Shown here: positions 17,653 to 26,816 of the stretch, in pieces | Layout of the letters: the number at the start of each line of letters is the position of its first letter | Position numbering within the stretch: the stretch's first letter is position 1 | Source: Nocardia vinacea | Lineage (GTDB): Bacteria; Actinomycetota; Actinomycetes; Mycobacteriales; Mycobacteriaceae | DNA: 64,000 bases | NCBI RefSeq assembly: GCF_035920345.1 | Contig: NZ_CP109149.1 | Location: 5,828,001 to 5,892,000, forward strand | Direction of reading: 5' to 3' | Translations under genes and position numbers: made by a program | Notes under the pieces: model-generated | The model's database searches: none | What the model was told of the DNA's origin: nothing | What the model saw: only the letters and a program-made list of their open reading frames with translations

Positions 17653-17925
17653 ATGTCGGCCCACTGCCAGGTCACCGGGCGCAAACCGGGATTCGGCAAG
17701 TCCGTATCGCACTCGCACAAGCGGACGAGCCGGCGCTGGAATCCCAATATCCAGCGCAAGACCTACTACCTGCCCAGCGAGGACCGGCGCATCACGCTGA
17801 ACGTCTCCGCCAAGGGCATCAAGACCATCGACCGGGACGGGATCGAGGCGGTCGTCGCCCGGATCCGCGGGAGCGAAGCGAAGCGGTCAAAAAGACACAG
17901 CCGAGCCCGCAGCGACAAGATCTGA
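17653..17925 (+). CDS. rpmB: Ribosomal protein L28, zinc-independent paralogue
   Basis: A 90-residue L28 ([36 protein letters not shown]-like [12 protein letters not shown]). Only one Cys remains, so the usual zinc site is not formed. ATG 17653 has GAAGGAG eight bases upstream. It heads the plus-strand operon rpmB-rpmG-rpsN-rpsR, the same order as the alternative ribosomal operon Rv2058c-Rv2055c in M. tuberculosis, directly after a Zur-like box. The C-terminal 20 residues are a very basic extension. Confidence 0.94.
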   Translation: MSAHCQVTGRKPGFGKSVSHSHKRTSRRWNPNIQRKTYYLPSEDRRITLNVSAKGIKTIDRDGIEAVVARIRGSEAKRSKRHSRARSDKI

Positions 17926-17935
17926 TAGGAGCACC

Positions 17936-18106
17936 ATGGCCTCGAAATCGACCGAGATCCGGCCGATCATCAAGCTGAAATCCACTGCGGGAACGGGATA
18001 TACGTACGTCACGCGGAAAAACAGGCGCAACGATCCGGACCGTATGGTGTTGCGCAAATACGATCCGGTGGTGCGCAGGCACGTCGACTTCCGCGAGGAG
18101 CGCTGA
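17936..18106 (+). CDS. rpmG: Ribosomal protein L33, zinc-independent paralogue
   Basis: A 56-residue L33 ([47 protein letters not shown]) with no cysteine, so it lacks the two CxxC zinc knuckles of the standard protein. It starts ten bases after rpmB and its TGA overlaps the next ATG by one base. Confidence 0.94.
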   Translation: MASKSTEIRPIIKLKSTAGTGYTYVTRKNRRNDPDRMVLRKYDPVVRRHVDFREER

Positions 18107-18411
18107 TGGCCAAGAAGTCGAAGATCGCCCGCAATGAGCAGCGCAAGGAGATCGTCGCCCGCCATGCGGCGCGGCGCGCGGAGCTCAAGGAACTGATCCG
18201 GAAGCCGACCACCTCCGAGGAACACCGCGCGGAGGCACAGTCAGCGCTACAGCGACTGCCCCGCGATGCCAGTCCGGTACGATTGCGCAATCGGGACGCC
18301 GCGGACGGACGACCGCGCGGTCATCTCCGGAAGTTCGGACTCTCCCGCGTGCGTGTACGCGAGATGGCCCATCGCGGTGAGCTCCCCGGTGTGCACAAAT
18401 CGAGCTGGTAG
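18106..18411 (+). CDS. rpsN: Ribosomal protein S14, zinc-independent long form
   Basis: A 101-residue S14 of the long, cysteine-free type ([58 protein letters not shown]). Zinc-binding S14 is about 61 residues with a CxxC pair; this one needs no metal. It is translationally coupled to rpmG. Confidence 0.95.
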   Translation: MAKKSKIARNEQRKEIVARHAARRAELKELIRKPTTSEEHRAEAQSALQRLPRDASPVRLRNRDAADGRPRGHLRKFGLSRVRVREMAHRGELPGVHKSSW

Positions 18412-18443
18412 ACAACCACTGATCTCGAGAAGGAACCCGTCAC

Positions 18444-18698
18444 ATGGCAGTCAAGCGAGCACCCTCGAAGAAGGTTCGCGCCGAGCAGGCCCGTCGCCCG
18501 AAGAAGAACCCGCTGATCGCGGCGGGCGTCGAGACGGTCGATTACAAAGACGTCAACCTGCTGCGCACCTTCATCTCCGACCGCGGCAAGATCCGCAGCC
18601 GCCGGGTCACCGGGCTCACGCCGCAGCAGCAGCGCCAGGTCGCCGTCGCGGTGAAGAACGCCCGCGAGATGGCACTTCTGCCGTTCACCAGCCGGTAG
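18444..18698 (+). CDS. rpsR: Ribosomal protein S18, zinc-independent paralogue
   Basis: An 84-residue S18 ([49 protein letters not shown]). No cysteine is present. It is the last gene of the operon, 32 bases after rpsN with its own GAGAAGGA ribosome site, and is followed at once by a strong terminator. Confidence 0.95.
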   Translation: MAVKRAPSKKVRAEQARRPKKNPLIAAGVETVDYKDVNLLRTFISDRGKIRSRRVTGLTPQQQRQVAVAVKNAREMALLPFTSR

Positions 18699-18712
18699 AC
18701 ACCGACGTGGAG

Positions 18713-18746
18713 GGGCCCCGAAGCTGAAACAGCCTCGGGGCCCTTC
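18713..18746 (+). terminator. Terminator of the alternative ribosomal operon
   Basis: GGGCCCCGA at 18713-18721 pairs perfectly with TCGGGGCCC at 18735-18743 around AGCTGAAACAGCC, itself partly paired, and ends CCCTTCG. Confidence 0.8.
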
Positions 18747-18770
18747 GTCGTTAGCACGTCACGGTGATTG

Positions 18771-19355
18771 TCACGGGATGGTGAGCACCTGGCCGGGGTT
18801 GATGGCATCCGGGTTGTCGATGCCGCTGGCGGTGGCGATCTCCTGGTAGCGGTTGCCGTCGCCGTAGAAGCGCTCGGCGATCGCCCACAGGGTGTCACCC
18901 GGCTCGACCGTGTAGGTCTGCGCGGCCGGCGGCGGGGGCGGAACCTCTTCGGCGGCGGGCGCGGCGGCCTGCTCGGCAACCGGCTCCGGCTCCGGCTCCG
19001 GCTCCGGGGCGGGCAGCGGGTTGTCGGTCTGGGTGTCCGACGCCCACAGCGCGCTGCCGTCCGTGCCGTACAGCACCACATTGCGGTCGGCCTGCACGGT
19101 CAGCCGGTCCGCTTCCCGGCCATCGGTTTCGGTGGCCCAGGCGGCGCCCTCACCCTTGTAGAGCACGAAGTTGCCGTCCTCCTGCAGGACGGCCCGCTCG
19201 ACACCTTGATCGTGAGTCAGAGTGGACCACACGACATTTCCATCCGGTTCCGACAGCACCAGATTGCCATCGGGCTGCAGGGTCAGGGTGTACGCACCGC
19301 CGACCAGAGACTGGCCGAGCCCGAGTTCTTCACCTACGCGCAGCGTGTCGCCCAC
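18771..19355 (-). CDS. B-lectin (mannose-binding type) plus LysM protein
   Basis: A 194-residue protein with two carbohydrate-binding modules. Residues about 1-112 form a bulb-type lectin domain with three QxDxNxVxY-like motifs: QPDGNLVLS (last position degenerate), QEDGNFVLY and QADRNVVLY. A Pro/Glu linker (114-143) leads to a LysM domain at the C-terminus (YTVEPGDTLWAIAERFYGDG, NPDAINPGQVLTIP). No signal peptide or membrane segment is visible, so export would need a non-classical route. GTG 19355 is preceded by AAGGAAG. Lectin would bind mannose-type glycans and LysM peptidoglycan; a bridging or defence role is possible. Confidence 0.88.
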   Translation of the reverse strand: MGDTLRVGEELGLGQSLVGGAYTLTLQPDGNLVLSEPDGNVVWSTLTHDQGVERAVLQEDGNFVLYKGEGAAWATETDGREADRLTVQADRNVVLYGTDGSALWASDTQTDNPLPAPEPEPEPEPVAEQAAAPAAEEVPPPPPAAQTYTVEPGDTLWAIAERFYGDGNRYQEIATASGIDNPDAINPGQVLTIP

Positions 19356-19601
19356 GTTCTTCCTTTCGAAGGTCTACTGTGCCAAGCATTCCGACTCGAT
19401 GCGTGCTGGTTGGCGCGCATCGGCCCCCGAATGTACTGTGCGGGCGAGCGGCGCGGAGGTATTACGCGCAGGCTTAGCCGAATGTTCACTGTGTTGGTTT
19501 CATCGCTCTATCATCTTGTGGCACAAACGGATGCGGCCGTTCTCCTGATTTGCTGATACGGTTCGCCTCGACGCATCGGCATGTGGATTAGGGTGGTCGG
19601 T

Positions 19602-20060
19602 ATGTATCGGATGTCGCGAGTTCGGCCCGCCGCAGTCGCCGTCGCATTGTTCGTCGGCCTCGCCGTCACCGCATGCGGTGGCTCCGATAACGATGGGACA
19701 CAAGTGAAGACGACGACCACAAGTGCGGCGAAGAGTACGCCGACCGAGGGGACACCCGCCGACGCGGGCCGGATGTTCGTCGCCGATCCGACGATCGTTG
19801 GCGCGCATCCGATTCCGTTCACGTCCTGGTCACGGGTGGCCGATGATCGGATCGCGGTCAACTTCGAGACCGGATCACCGGAGTGCTACGGCGTGGATGC
19901 CGGCGTGACCGAGACCGATTCGACGGTCACCGTGGAACTTCGATCGGGTACGCGCGCCGATGCCGTCGGCCGAATGTGCACCATGATCGCGGTTTTCGGC
20001 ACCCTCGAAGTGCCGCTGAAGGCTCCCCTCGGCAGCCGACAGGTCCTCAGCGCGGTCTAG
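19602..20060 (+). CDS. Putative secreted lipoprotein
   Basis: A 152-residue lipoprotein: basic start, hydrophobic helix and lipobox LAVTAC at about residues 19-24, then a Thr/Ser-rich linker and a small beta-rich domain (IAVNFETGSPECYGVD, two conserved-looking Cys, ending PLGSRQVLSAV). The start at ATG 19602 gives a normal signal length; another ATG lies nine bases downstream. Related small lipoproteins are common in Nocardia and Rhodococcus without known function. Its 3' end overlaps the end of the convergent GH20 pseudogene by four bases. Confidence 0.8.
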   Translation: MYRMSRVRPAAVAVALFVGLAVTACGGSDNDGTQVKTTTTSAAKSTPTEGTPADAGRMFVADPTIVGAHPIPFTSWSRVADDRIAVNFETGSPECYGVDAGVTETDSTVTVELRSGTRADAVGRMCTMIAVFGTLEVPLKAPLGSRQVLSAV

Positions 20061-20999
20061 ACGGGTTCGGCGACTGCGTCCGAGAGGGCGGCGAATTCGA
20101 GGTAGGTTGCGGGTTTGGCTGGGCCCCAGGTCTTTTGCGCCATGACGCGCAAAGGCATAGTGATCGATGTGGCTATCCGGGCCGGACTTTGTGCGGTCGG
20201 ATCATCGCACCATACGTATAGACCGGAGCCGAGACTGCTCGCATTCTGCTCAGGAGTCAACCGGATGCCGTCCACGAAAAGTGTTGGGTCCCAAAGGTCG
20301 TAGGCCAGTGGGGCCGGAATATTGCCGATAGCGGCCGGTCCGCCGATCACGTAGTAGGTGGGCGTGAAGGCGGCGTTCTTCACCTGATGACCGGCGGCGA
20401 TGAGATCCGGTGCGGTGCGCGCGATCCCGAAGAACGGCAGGGGCAGCTGCGGGATGCCGGCGCGGCTCCAGAAGTCGATGACGATATCGCGATCGGGCGT
20501 GACGGTTCCTTCGCCGGTGTGCAGTCCGTCGTTCCAGATGCGTGGACGTTTGCCGTGGGCGCGCACGATTTCGGCACCCCAGTTGATCAGTCCGAGGTAG
20601 GCGTCGACCGGTTGGGCCTGCGGACTGTAGGTGGCGCGGGCGTATTCGCCCAGTTGCGGGTACTCGTCCATGGATACGATGCGGGTGCCCTGCAGGAGGA
20701 ACTCGTCGGCGCCGAGATGCCAATAGCCGCCGGGGAATTGGGGAAGAAATTCCTCCAGTGAGGGTGTGCAAGCCGTCGACAAGATCGACCGCCGCGTCGC
20801 GCAGCCCGTCAGCTGCGTACACGACTCGCGCGTGTGCGCCGAGGGAGAAACCGGCCCCACCCGGCACCCAGCGCTTTACCGACGGGACGGTTGGCGGTGC
20901 GAAGTACTCGGCCCGAACCGGCGAGGCGCCACCAAGCGAAGCGGTCGCCGCAACCATCAAGGCGACTACCCACGAAGCCAGCGCCACGCGATCCGACAT
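20057..20999 (-). pseudogene. GH20 beta-N-acetylhexosaminidase, internally deleted and frameshifted
   Basis: The 5' part (20999 down to about 20760) encodes a signal peptide (WVVALMVAATASLGGASPVRA) and the start of a GH20 N-terminal domain (ARVVYAADGLRDAAVDLVDG, LHTLTGG). The 3' part, in another frame from about 20770 to 20057, encodes the second half of the catalytic domain, including the acid/base pair in GGYWHLGADEFLL and WNDGLH, WDPTLF, SLGSGLYVWCDD. The two meet directly: the segment that should join them (roughly 200 codons, to judge from normal family length) is absent and the frames disagree. The encoded enzyme would have been a secreted chitin or peptidoglycan hexosaminidase. Sequencing error alone could not explain the missing block. 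Confidence 0.85.
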
Positions 21000-21177
21000 G
21001 CGGCCACTCTACGAAACCCGACACGCCACGCCCGCCACCGCGCGACCGCGCGCCGGATATCCGATCCCGGGCCCTCCGAGGCGGGTAGATGTCCATCGGT
21101 GTAGTCGTATGGCGGGTCCTCGCGCCGTCGACAGCCACCATTCGACTACCGTCGGCGGATGCTCTGCCGTGCGGACC

Positions 21178-21200
21178 GGCGGGAGCCGGTGGCTCCCGCC
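21178..21200 (-). terminator. Terminator after purH
   Basis: GGCGGGAGCC and GGCTCCCGCC form a perfect 10-base stem around a GGT loop, 17 bases past the purH stop. No T run. Confidence 0.65.
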
Positions 21201-21216
21201 GTCCTGGCGGAGTGAC

Positions 21217-22791
21217 TCAGTGAGCGAAGTGGCGAGATCCCGTCAGGTAGAGGGTGACTCCCGCTTCGCGGGCCAGGTCGATGGTGTCCTGGTCGCGGAC
21301 CGAGCCGCCGGGCTGCACGATGGCCCGGATACCGGCCTGGATGAGCTGCTGCGGACCGTCGGAGAACGGGAAGAACGCATCCGATGCGGCGACCGAACCC
21401 TTGGCGCGGTCACCGGCACGCTGCACCGCGAGACCCACCGCATCGACCCGGTTGACCTGGCCCATGCCGACGCCGACCGAGGCGCCGTCGTGGGCGAGCA
21501 GGATCGCATTGGACTTCACAGCACGGCAGGCGCGCCAAGCGAACTCGAGATCGGCAAGGGTCTCCGCATCGGCCGCCTCACCCGCCACCAGGGTCCAGTT
21601 CTCCGGGTTGTCTCCGGGGGCGTCGAGGATATCGCGGCTCTGCAGCAGTGCACCGCCGCTGATCGGGCGCAGCTCCGCACCGGCGCGCCGCGGCGGCTCG
21701 GCGACCAGAATGCGCACATTCTTCTTGCGCTGCAACACCTCGACGGCGCCGTCGGCATACGACGGCGCGACGATCACCTCGGTGAAGATGTCGGCGACCT
21801 GTTCGGCCATCTCCACGGTGATCTCACCGTTGGCCGCGATCACACCGCCGTAGGCGCTCACCGGATCGCATGCGTGCGCCTTGCGGTGCGCCTCGGCGAG
21901 ATCCGCGCCGATCGCGATGCCACAGGGGTTGGCGTGCTTGATGATCGCGACCGCCGGTGCCGAATGGTCGTAGGCGGCGCGCCAGGCGGCGTCGGCGTCG
22001 GTGTAGTTGTTGTACGACATTTCCTTGCCGTGCAACTGCTTTGCCTGCGCCAGGCCCCGGCTGCCGTCGTTCTGGGTGTACAGCGCAGCGGCCTGATGCG
22101 GGTTCTCGCCATAGCGCAGCACCGAGGCACGTTCCCAGGAGCCGCCGATCCAGCTCGGGAACCGCTGCGCGGCAGCCTCATTCGGCGCAGTCGCCGGGGC
22201 GAGCACGCTGGTCATCCAACTCGCGACCGCGACGTCATAGCTTGCGGTGTGCTGGAATGCCTTGGCCGCCAACGCGGTCCGCTCGGGCAGAGTGAAGCCG
22301 CCCGCTTGCACCGCGGCGAGCACGTCGTCGTAGTCGCCGCTGTCGACGACCACCGCGACCGACGGATGATTCTTGGCCGCCGCGCGCACCATGGACGGAC
22401 CGCCGATATCGATCTGCTCGACGCATTCGTCATTGCTCGCGCCGCTGGCCACGGTCTGGGTGAACGGGTACAGGTTCACCACCACCAGCTGGAAGGCCTC
22501 GACGCCGAGTTCGACCAACTGGTCGACGTGTTCGGCCTTGCGGGTATCGGCGAGGATGCCCGCGTGCACCCGCGGGTGCAGGGTCTTGACCCGGCCGTCC
22601 AGGGTCTCCGGGAAACCGGTCAGATCCTCGACCTTGGTCACCGGGATGCCCGCGCCGGCGATCTTGCCCGCCGTCGAACCGGTCGAAACCAGTTCGATAC
22701 CGGCGGCGTTCAGCCCGGTCGCGAGCTCGATGAGCCCCGTCTTGTCGTAGACGCTGATCAGCGCCCTGTGAATCCCCTTACGCTCACTCAC
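21217..22791 (-). CDS. purH: Bifunctional AICAR transformylase / IMP cyclohydrolase
   Basis: A 524-residue enzyme of the last two steps of IMP synthesis. Residues about 10-140 form the MGS-like IMP cyclohydrolase domain ([42 protein letters not shown]). The rest is the AICAR transformylase domain ([52 protein letters not shown]). GTG 22791 overlaps the purN stop by four bases, so purN-purH are coupled. Length and motifs are complete. Confidence 0.97.
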   Translation of the reverse strand: MSERKGIHRALISVYDKTGLIELATGLNAAGIELVSTGSTAGKIAGAGIPVTKVEDLTGFPETLDGRVKTLHPRVHAGILADTRKAEHVDQLVELGVEAFQLVVVNLYPFTQTVASGASNDECVEQIDIGGPSMVRAAAKNHPSVAVVVDSGDYDDVLAAVQAGGFTLPERTALAAKAFQHTASYDVAVASWMTSVLAPATAPNEAAAQRFPSWIGGSWERASVLRYGENPHQAAALYTQNDGSRGLAQAKQLHGKEMSYNNYTDADAAWRAAYDHSAPAVAIIKHANPCGIAIGADLAEAHRKAHACDPVSAYGGVIAANGEITVEMAEQVADIFTEVIVAPSYADGAVEVLQRKKNVRILVAEPPRRAGAELRPISGGALLQSRDILDAPGDNPENWTLVAGEAADAETLADLEFAWRACRAVKSNAILLAHDGASVGVGMGQVNRVDAVGLAVQRAGDRAKGSVAASDAFFPFSDGPQQLIQAGIRAIVQPGGSVRDQDTIDLAREAGVTLYLTGSRHFAH

Positions 22792-23480
22792 CGAAGTACC
22801 CGCTCATCTGGAATTACTGCCTTTCGTCCGTCGGAGACAATGCCTCTGGTGGCGACGGCGGCGACAACCTCCGCCAGCAACCGTCGCTCGACAACCTTGA
22901 TGCGCTCGTGCAGCGTGGCCTCGTCGTCATCGTCGTGCACCGGCACCGCCTCCTGGGCCAGGATCGGTCCGGTATCGATGCCGGAATCGACCAGGTGCAC
23001 GGTCGAACCGGTGACCTTCACCCCGTAGGCGAGTGCGTCGCGGACCCCGTGCGCGCCCGGGAATGCGGGCAGCAGCGCGGGGTGGGTATTGATAATCCGG
23101 CCGCCGTAGCGGGCCAGGAAGACCGGGCCGAGGATCTTCATGAATCCGGCCGAGACCACCAAATCGGGTTCGTAGGCGGCGACCGCATCGGTCAGCGCGA
23201 CATCCCACGCGGCCCGATCGGGGAAGTCCTGCACTGCCATCCGGAAGGCCGGAATCCCCGCGGCGGCCGCGTGTTCGGTGGCCTGGCAGACGCGGTCGAC
23301 GCCGACGGCGACGACGGTCGCCGGATACTCCGGAGCGGCGGCGGCCTCGATAAGGGCACGCAGCAGGGAACCGGTGCCGGAGGCCAGCACGACGACGGTT
23401 GCCGGGGTCGCGGATGGCACCCACGGGGCATTCGAAGACGACTGGGGGTTGGCAGCCGGCGGAACCGGCGGGGTGGGCAA
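22788..23480 (-). CDS. purN: Phosphoribosylglycinamide formyltransferase
   Basis: A 230-residue 10-formyl-THF-dependent GAR transformylase (purine step 3). Nucleotide loop [17 protein letters not shown], catalytic Asn/His in [20 protein letters not shown] and Asp in [15 protein letters not shown] are all present. The start is uncertain: TTG 23480 gives a Pro/Ala-rich leader of 26 residues, while GTG 23420 begins close to the fold. It is followed by purH with a four-base overlap and preceded by perM, the same order as Rv0955-Rv0957. Confidence 0.95.
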   Translation of the reverse strand: MPTPPVPPAANPQSSSNAPWVPSATPATVVVLASGTGSLLRALIEAAAAPEYPATVVAVGVDRVCQATEHAAAAGIPAFRMAVQDFPDRAAWDVALTDAVAAYEPDLVVSAGFMKILGPVFLARYGGRIINTHPALLPAFPGAHGVRDALAYGVKVTGSTVHLVDSGIDTGPILAQEAVPVHDDDDEATLHERIKVVERRLLAEVVAAVATRGIVSDGRKAVIPDERVLR

Positions 23481-23545
23481 GCTCAGCGGTCCACTCCTGC
23501 ATGTCGGTCGAAAGGCGGAGGCGGTGCTACACCGCCGGGTAGAGC

Positions 23546-25090
23546 CTAACGACCGTCCATCCGGTCACTTTCCGGCAGGTCCGCCTCGACCACTTCGGCA
23601 TCGACAATGTCGGGGAAGGTATAGCCGCCCGCGGCGCCCGAGGTAGCGAGGGCGGGCTGCTCGTCGACCAGTTCGCCGTCGAGTTCCACCTCGAAGTCGG
23701 GACCGGCGTAGTCGTCGTATTCGTCGTAGTGATCGTCCTCGTAATGATCGTCGTACTGATCGTTGTCGTCGTCGTAGTAGTCGTCTTCGTAGTAGTCGTC
23801 TTCGTAATCGGCGTACTCGTCGTCGTACCCGGTCACCGGCGCGCCGATGGGAACGACGAACCAGCGCGCGAACACTAGACCCACATATCCGGCTACCGCC
23901 AACCAGCCGAAGGCCACCACCGCGAAGATCGGCAAGTCGAGCCCGAACTGTCCGAACGTTCCGAGGTCGCCGCTCGCCACCGCGCCGAGCAGCACCAACG
24001 TCACGGTCGCCACCCCGGCTGAAGTCAGCGTCGCCCACGGCGCGGCCGCGCGGTCGTGGGAGGTCCGTCCGATATCGAGCCCGCCGAGCACACCCACCGC
24101 GGCCGGAATCAACAGCAGCACCGGCCACCAGCCTTCGGCAGGTCCGGTCGGCACCGCCGCCATGAGCGGAACGGCCGGAATCGGGCCGCCGACAACGGAA
24201 AACACGCCGATCGACGCATCCCCGAACTGCGCGCCGGAGCCGACGAGCACGCCGACCGTCGCGATCACCACATTCGGCAGATACGCCAGCGAGAGCAGGA
24301 TCAGCCCGAGCACACCCGCCGCATTGCCCGCGGTGTGAAAGGTGTCACCGATTCGCGACCAGTGCGCGAGGAAGGACACGATGACGACCACGATGGCGCA
24401 GGTCAGCAGGCGTACCACCGTTCGGCCGGCGCCGAATGCGCCCGCGATCGCCCAGTCCGGCAACCGCAGGAGCGTGAACAGCCGACGCCGGCACCGGCTC
24501 GCGATGCCACCGGCCGCGCCGACCAGATGCACGCCGCCGACCCAGCCGAAGGCGGCCAGCGTATTCGGCGGCTGCAATGCGACCACACCGGAGGCGTCCT
24601 CGGCGACCGCCAGACAGACGGCCGTGACCAGCAGCGGTCCGGCCAGCGACGCACCGACGATCCAGCCGAGATCCGCACGCGAACTGTCCGGCTCGACCGC
24701 GCGGGCGCAATCGCGACCGGTCGCCCAAGCGAATAGTCCGGTCGGCAGCAGCGGTAGGAGTTCGAGTGAGGTTTTGCCGATCATCAGCGGAACCTGGTGT
24801 GCCGCAAGCCAACCCGCGGCGATCGCACCCGAGGTGCCGGCCAGGCTACTACCCGAGGACAGTAGGGCGGCCAGTATGAGGACGACGACGGCGACGAGCG
24901 CGTAGGTCGTCGGCCGGGCCGCGACCAGGAGCAGCACGCGAGCGCGCTCGGGGGTCAGCGATAGAAATCCGGCCTCGTCGAAAATGTCCGCGGATGTGCG
25001 CGGCGTCGATCGGTCGCTCCGCGCCGAACGTTCCGGCGCGCCGCGGGACTCGGCGGTCCGGCGAACAAGAGGAGATCTCGAGGAGCTCAT
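23546..25090 (-). CDS. perM: PerM-like integral membrane protein (DUF6350)
   Basis: A 514-residue membrane protein with about ten hydrophobic helices between residues 50 and 415 (for example TYALVAVVVLILAALLSSG and VIVSFLAHW). The C-terminal about 100 residues are cytoplasmic and extremely acidic, with an Asp/Glu/Tyr run (EDDYYEDDYYDDDNDQYDD). By position next to purN-purH and by topology it matches Rv0955 PerM, which supports cell division under magnesium limitation in M. tuberculosis. The acidic tail could bind cations, but that is inference. Confidence 0.85.
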   Translation of the reverse strand: MSSSRSPLVRRTAESRGAPERSARSDRSTPRTSADIFDEAGFLSLTPERARVLLLVAARPTTYALVAVVVLILAALLSSGSSLAGTSGAIAAGWLAAHQVPLMIGKTSLELLPLLPTGLFAWATGRDCARAVEPDSSRADLGWIVGASLAGPLLVTAVCLAVAEDASGVVALQPPNTLAAFGWVGGVHLVGAAGGIASRCRRRLFTLLRLPDWAIAGAFGAGRTVVRLLTCAIVVVIVSFLAHWSRIGDTFHTAGNAAGVLGLILLSLAYLPNVVIATVGVLVGSGAQFGDASIGVFSVVGGPIPAVPLMAAVPTGPAEGWWPVLLLIPAAVGVLGGLDIGRTSHDRAAAPWATLTSAGVATVTLVLLGAVASGDLGTFGQFGLDLPIFAVVAFGWLAVAGYVGLVFARWFVVPIGAPVTGYDDEYADYEDDYYEDDYYDDDNDQYDDHYEDDHYDEYDDYAGPDFEVELDGELVDEQPALATSGAAGGYTFPDIVDAEVVEADLPESDRMDGR

Positions 25091-25170
25091 GGAAATTCAG
25101 CGTGGCAGCTCCCCCGGCGCGAGCGGGTCAGGCGCGCCGACCCGTTCTGGGCGCCGGGAGAGCCGACGAA

Positions 25171-26229
25171 CTACTTGTTCTCGTCCGGACGGAATGCGTG
25201 GGTGGCGTCCGAGGACGGATCCGAACCGGATTCACCGCCGAACGGTTGGTTCTGCTGGCCCTGCTGCCCCTGCTGGCCCTGGCCGAAACCCGGTGTGCCG
25301 TACTGCTGTCCGGACTGCGGGGTCCCGAAGTGCTGGGTAGCACTCTCATCCGGGCGCGGCTGCGCGGCAGGCGAGGCGCCGAAGGGCGAACCCTGCTGTG
25401 CCGCACCGTATCCGGGCTGCTGACCATAGGAGGGCGGCTGCTGACCGTAGGACGGCTGCTGGCCCTGACCGTAGGTCGGCTGGCTCGGCTGACTCTGACC
25501 GTAGGGCTGCTGTGACTGGAATTGCGGGGCACCCTGGCCGTACTGACCCGGCTGGCTCTGGCCGAACTGACCCGGCTGCCCCTGACCGTACTGGCTCGGC
25601 TGACCCTGGCCGAAGGCCGAGGGCTGCCCCTGTCCGAACGCACCCTGCTGGCCGTAACCGCCGGAGCCGAAACCGCTCGGCGGGGCCTGCGGGGTCGCGG
25701 GCTTGGGTGCGGGCGGGGTCAGGATGCCGGATTCGAAGAGCACGGCGACGACCGCTACGGCCGTCTGCACGAGCGCGAGGAATAGCAGCACGTACGCGCC
25801 CCACTTCAGCTCGACGTTCAGATCGTCGGGCGTGGTGAAGGACAGGAACAGCGTGCCGAGGAAACCGGCGGCGGATGCCGCGGCCGCGGCGCCGGTCCAA
25901 TTCTGCTTGGGCAGCAACGAAAGTCCGGCGAGCAGGCCGCCGAGCAGCAGGATGGCCAGCAGTCCCGCCGCGCCGAAGTACTGGAAGAGGCTGAGCGTGT
26001 CATTCCCTTCGACCGTGACACCTCTCACTTCCCGCGGCTTCTGACCGAAGAACGGCAGGAAGCCGAGCAGGAAGTTGATCACGCCGAGCGCGGCGACGCC
26101 GACCACCAGGAAGTACGGCAGGCCCTTTGCGGTGGACTCCGTGCCGGTACCAGCCGATTGGCCGGAGCTGGAAGGTGCGGGTGGCGTCGCGGGTGCGTTG
26201 TACCCGGAGCCCCCGGTCGGGTATGACAT
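25171..26229 (-). CDS. DUF5336 four-helix membrane protein with Gln/Gly/Pro tail
   Basis: A 352-residue protein matching the Rv0954 position and type. Residues about 33-170 hold four transmembrane helices (YFLVVGVAALGVINFLLGFL first). The C-terminal 170 residues are a low-complexity tail of GQGQPxxF/Y units, probably cytoplasmic and disordered, ending DATHAFRPDENK. The Rv0954 family has been linked to mycobacterial septum and cell-envelope complexes; the tail may act as a flexible scaffold. It lies 80 bases upstream of perM on the same strand and is probably co-transcribed with it. Confidence 0.85.
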   Translation of the reverse strand: MSYPTGGSGYNAPATPPAPSSSGQSAGTGTESTAKGLPYFLVVGVAALGVINFLLGFLPFFGQKPREVRGVTVEGNDTLSLFQYFGAAGLLAILLLGGLLAGLSLLPKQNWTGAAAAASAAGFLGTLFLSFTTPDDLNVELKWGAYVLLFLALVQTAVAVVAVLFESGILTPPAPKPATPQAPPSGFGSGGYGQQGAFGQGQPSAFGQGQPSQYGQGQPGQFGQSQPGQYGQGAPQFQSQQPYGQSQPSQPTYGQGQQPSYGQQPPSYGQQPGYGAAQQGSPFGASPAAQPRPDESATQHFGTPQSGQQYGTPGFGQGQQGQQGQQNQPFGGESGSDPSSDATHAFRPDENK

Positions 26230-26476
26230 GGTCGTCGTCTCCTAGGTCGAGTCGTACGTCGTCTGAACGGCTGGATCTCTACCCGACGCTACTGCACTCG
26301 CTGGCCCGGGTCACCCTTAACGAACTGGCCGGGCGACCGAAAAACGGCGTCTACGCTGGTCCTGTGTAAATCTGCGCCGACCGATAACAATTCGGCGCTA
26401 CCACCTCCGATGGGAACGCACTTCGGCCTGGAGCTGACTGCTCCGGGCCGAATCCCCTCCGATGCGCCCCGAATGA

Positions 26477-26734
26477 CTAGCGGGGCACGACATACCAGGC
26501 GCCGTAGCTGCCGACGCAGTCGAAGTCCTGCCATTCGCCGGTCCGGATGCCCTCGTTGCCGCGGGCGAGGCATTGGTGTTCGTATTCGAAAGGGCCGAGG
26601 TTGCCCGGCTGGGCCTGGGCCGATCCGGTGCCGAACGGCCCCGCGACGGCGGGAGCGATACCGCCGACGAAGCCGGCGACGGTGAGGGCGGCGATGGCCG
26701 CGATGCGGGCGGGGCGGATGCGATTGACGGTCAT
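26477..26734 (-). CDS. Small secreted protein
   Basis: An 85-residue exported protein. The ATG at 26734 starts a classic signal peptide (RIRPARIAAIAALTVAGFVG) cut after AVA or AQA, leaving about 45-55 residues with two cysteines (HQCLARG, FDCVGSYG) that could form a disulfide, ending GAWYVVPR. An open frame continues far upstream but carries the unrelated regulator fragment. No family recognised. Confidence 0.7.
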   Translation of the reverse strand: MTVNRIRPARIAAIAALTVAGFVGGIAPAVAGPFGTGSAQAQPGNLGPFEYEHQCLARGNEGIRTGEWQDFDCVGSYGAWYVVPR

Positions 26735-26816
26735 TGTCCGCGCCTTTTCTCTGGTCGGTCCCTTTGGCGATGACCAGAGTCCCGTGCGGCCGTCGCAGCG
26801 CGATTTCACCCGCATT

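Noticed and set aside
20758..23028. 756-codon plus-strand frame over purH and purN
   Set aside because: Both purine genes are complete on the minus strand; the frame has no domain or ribosome site.
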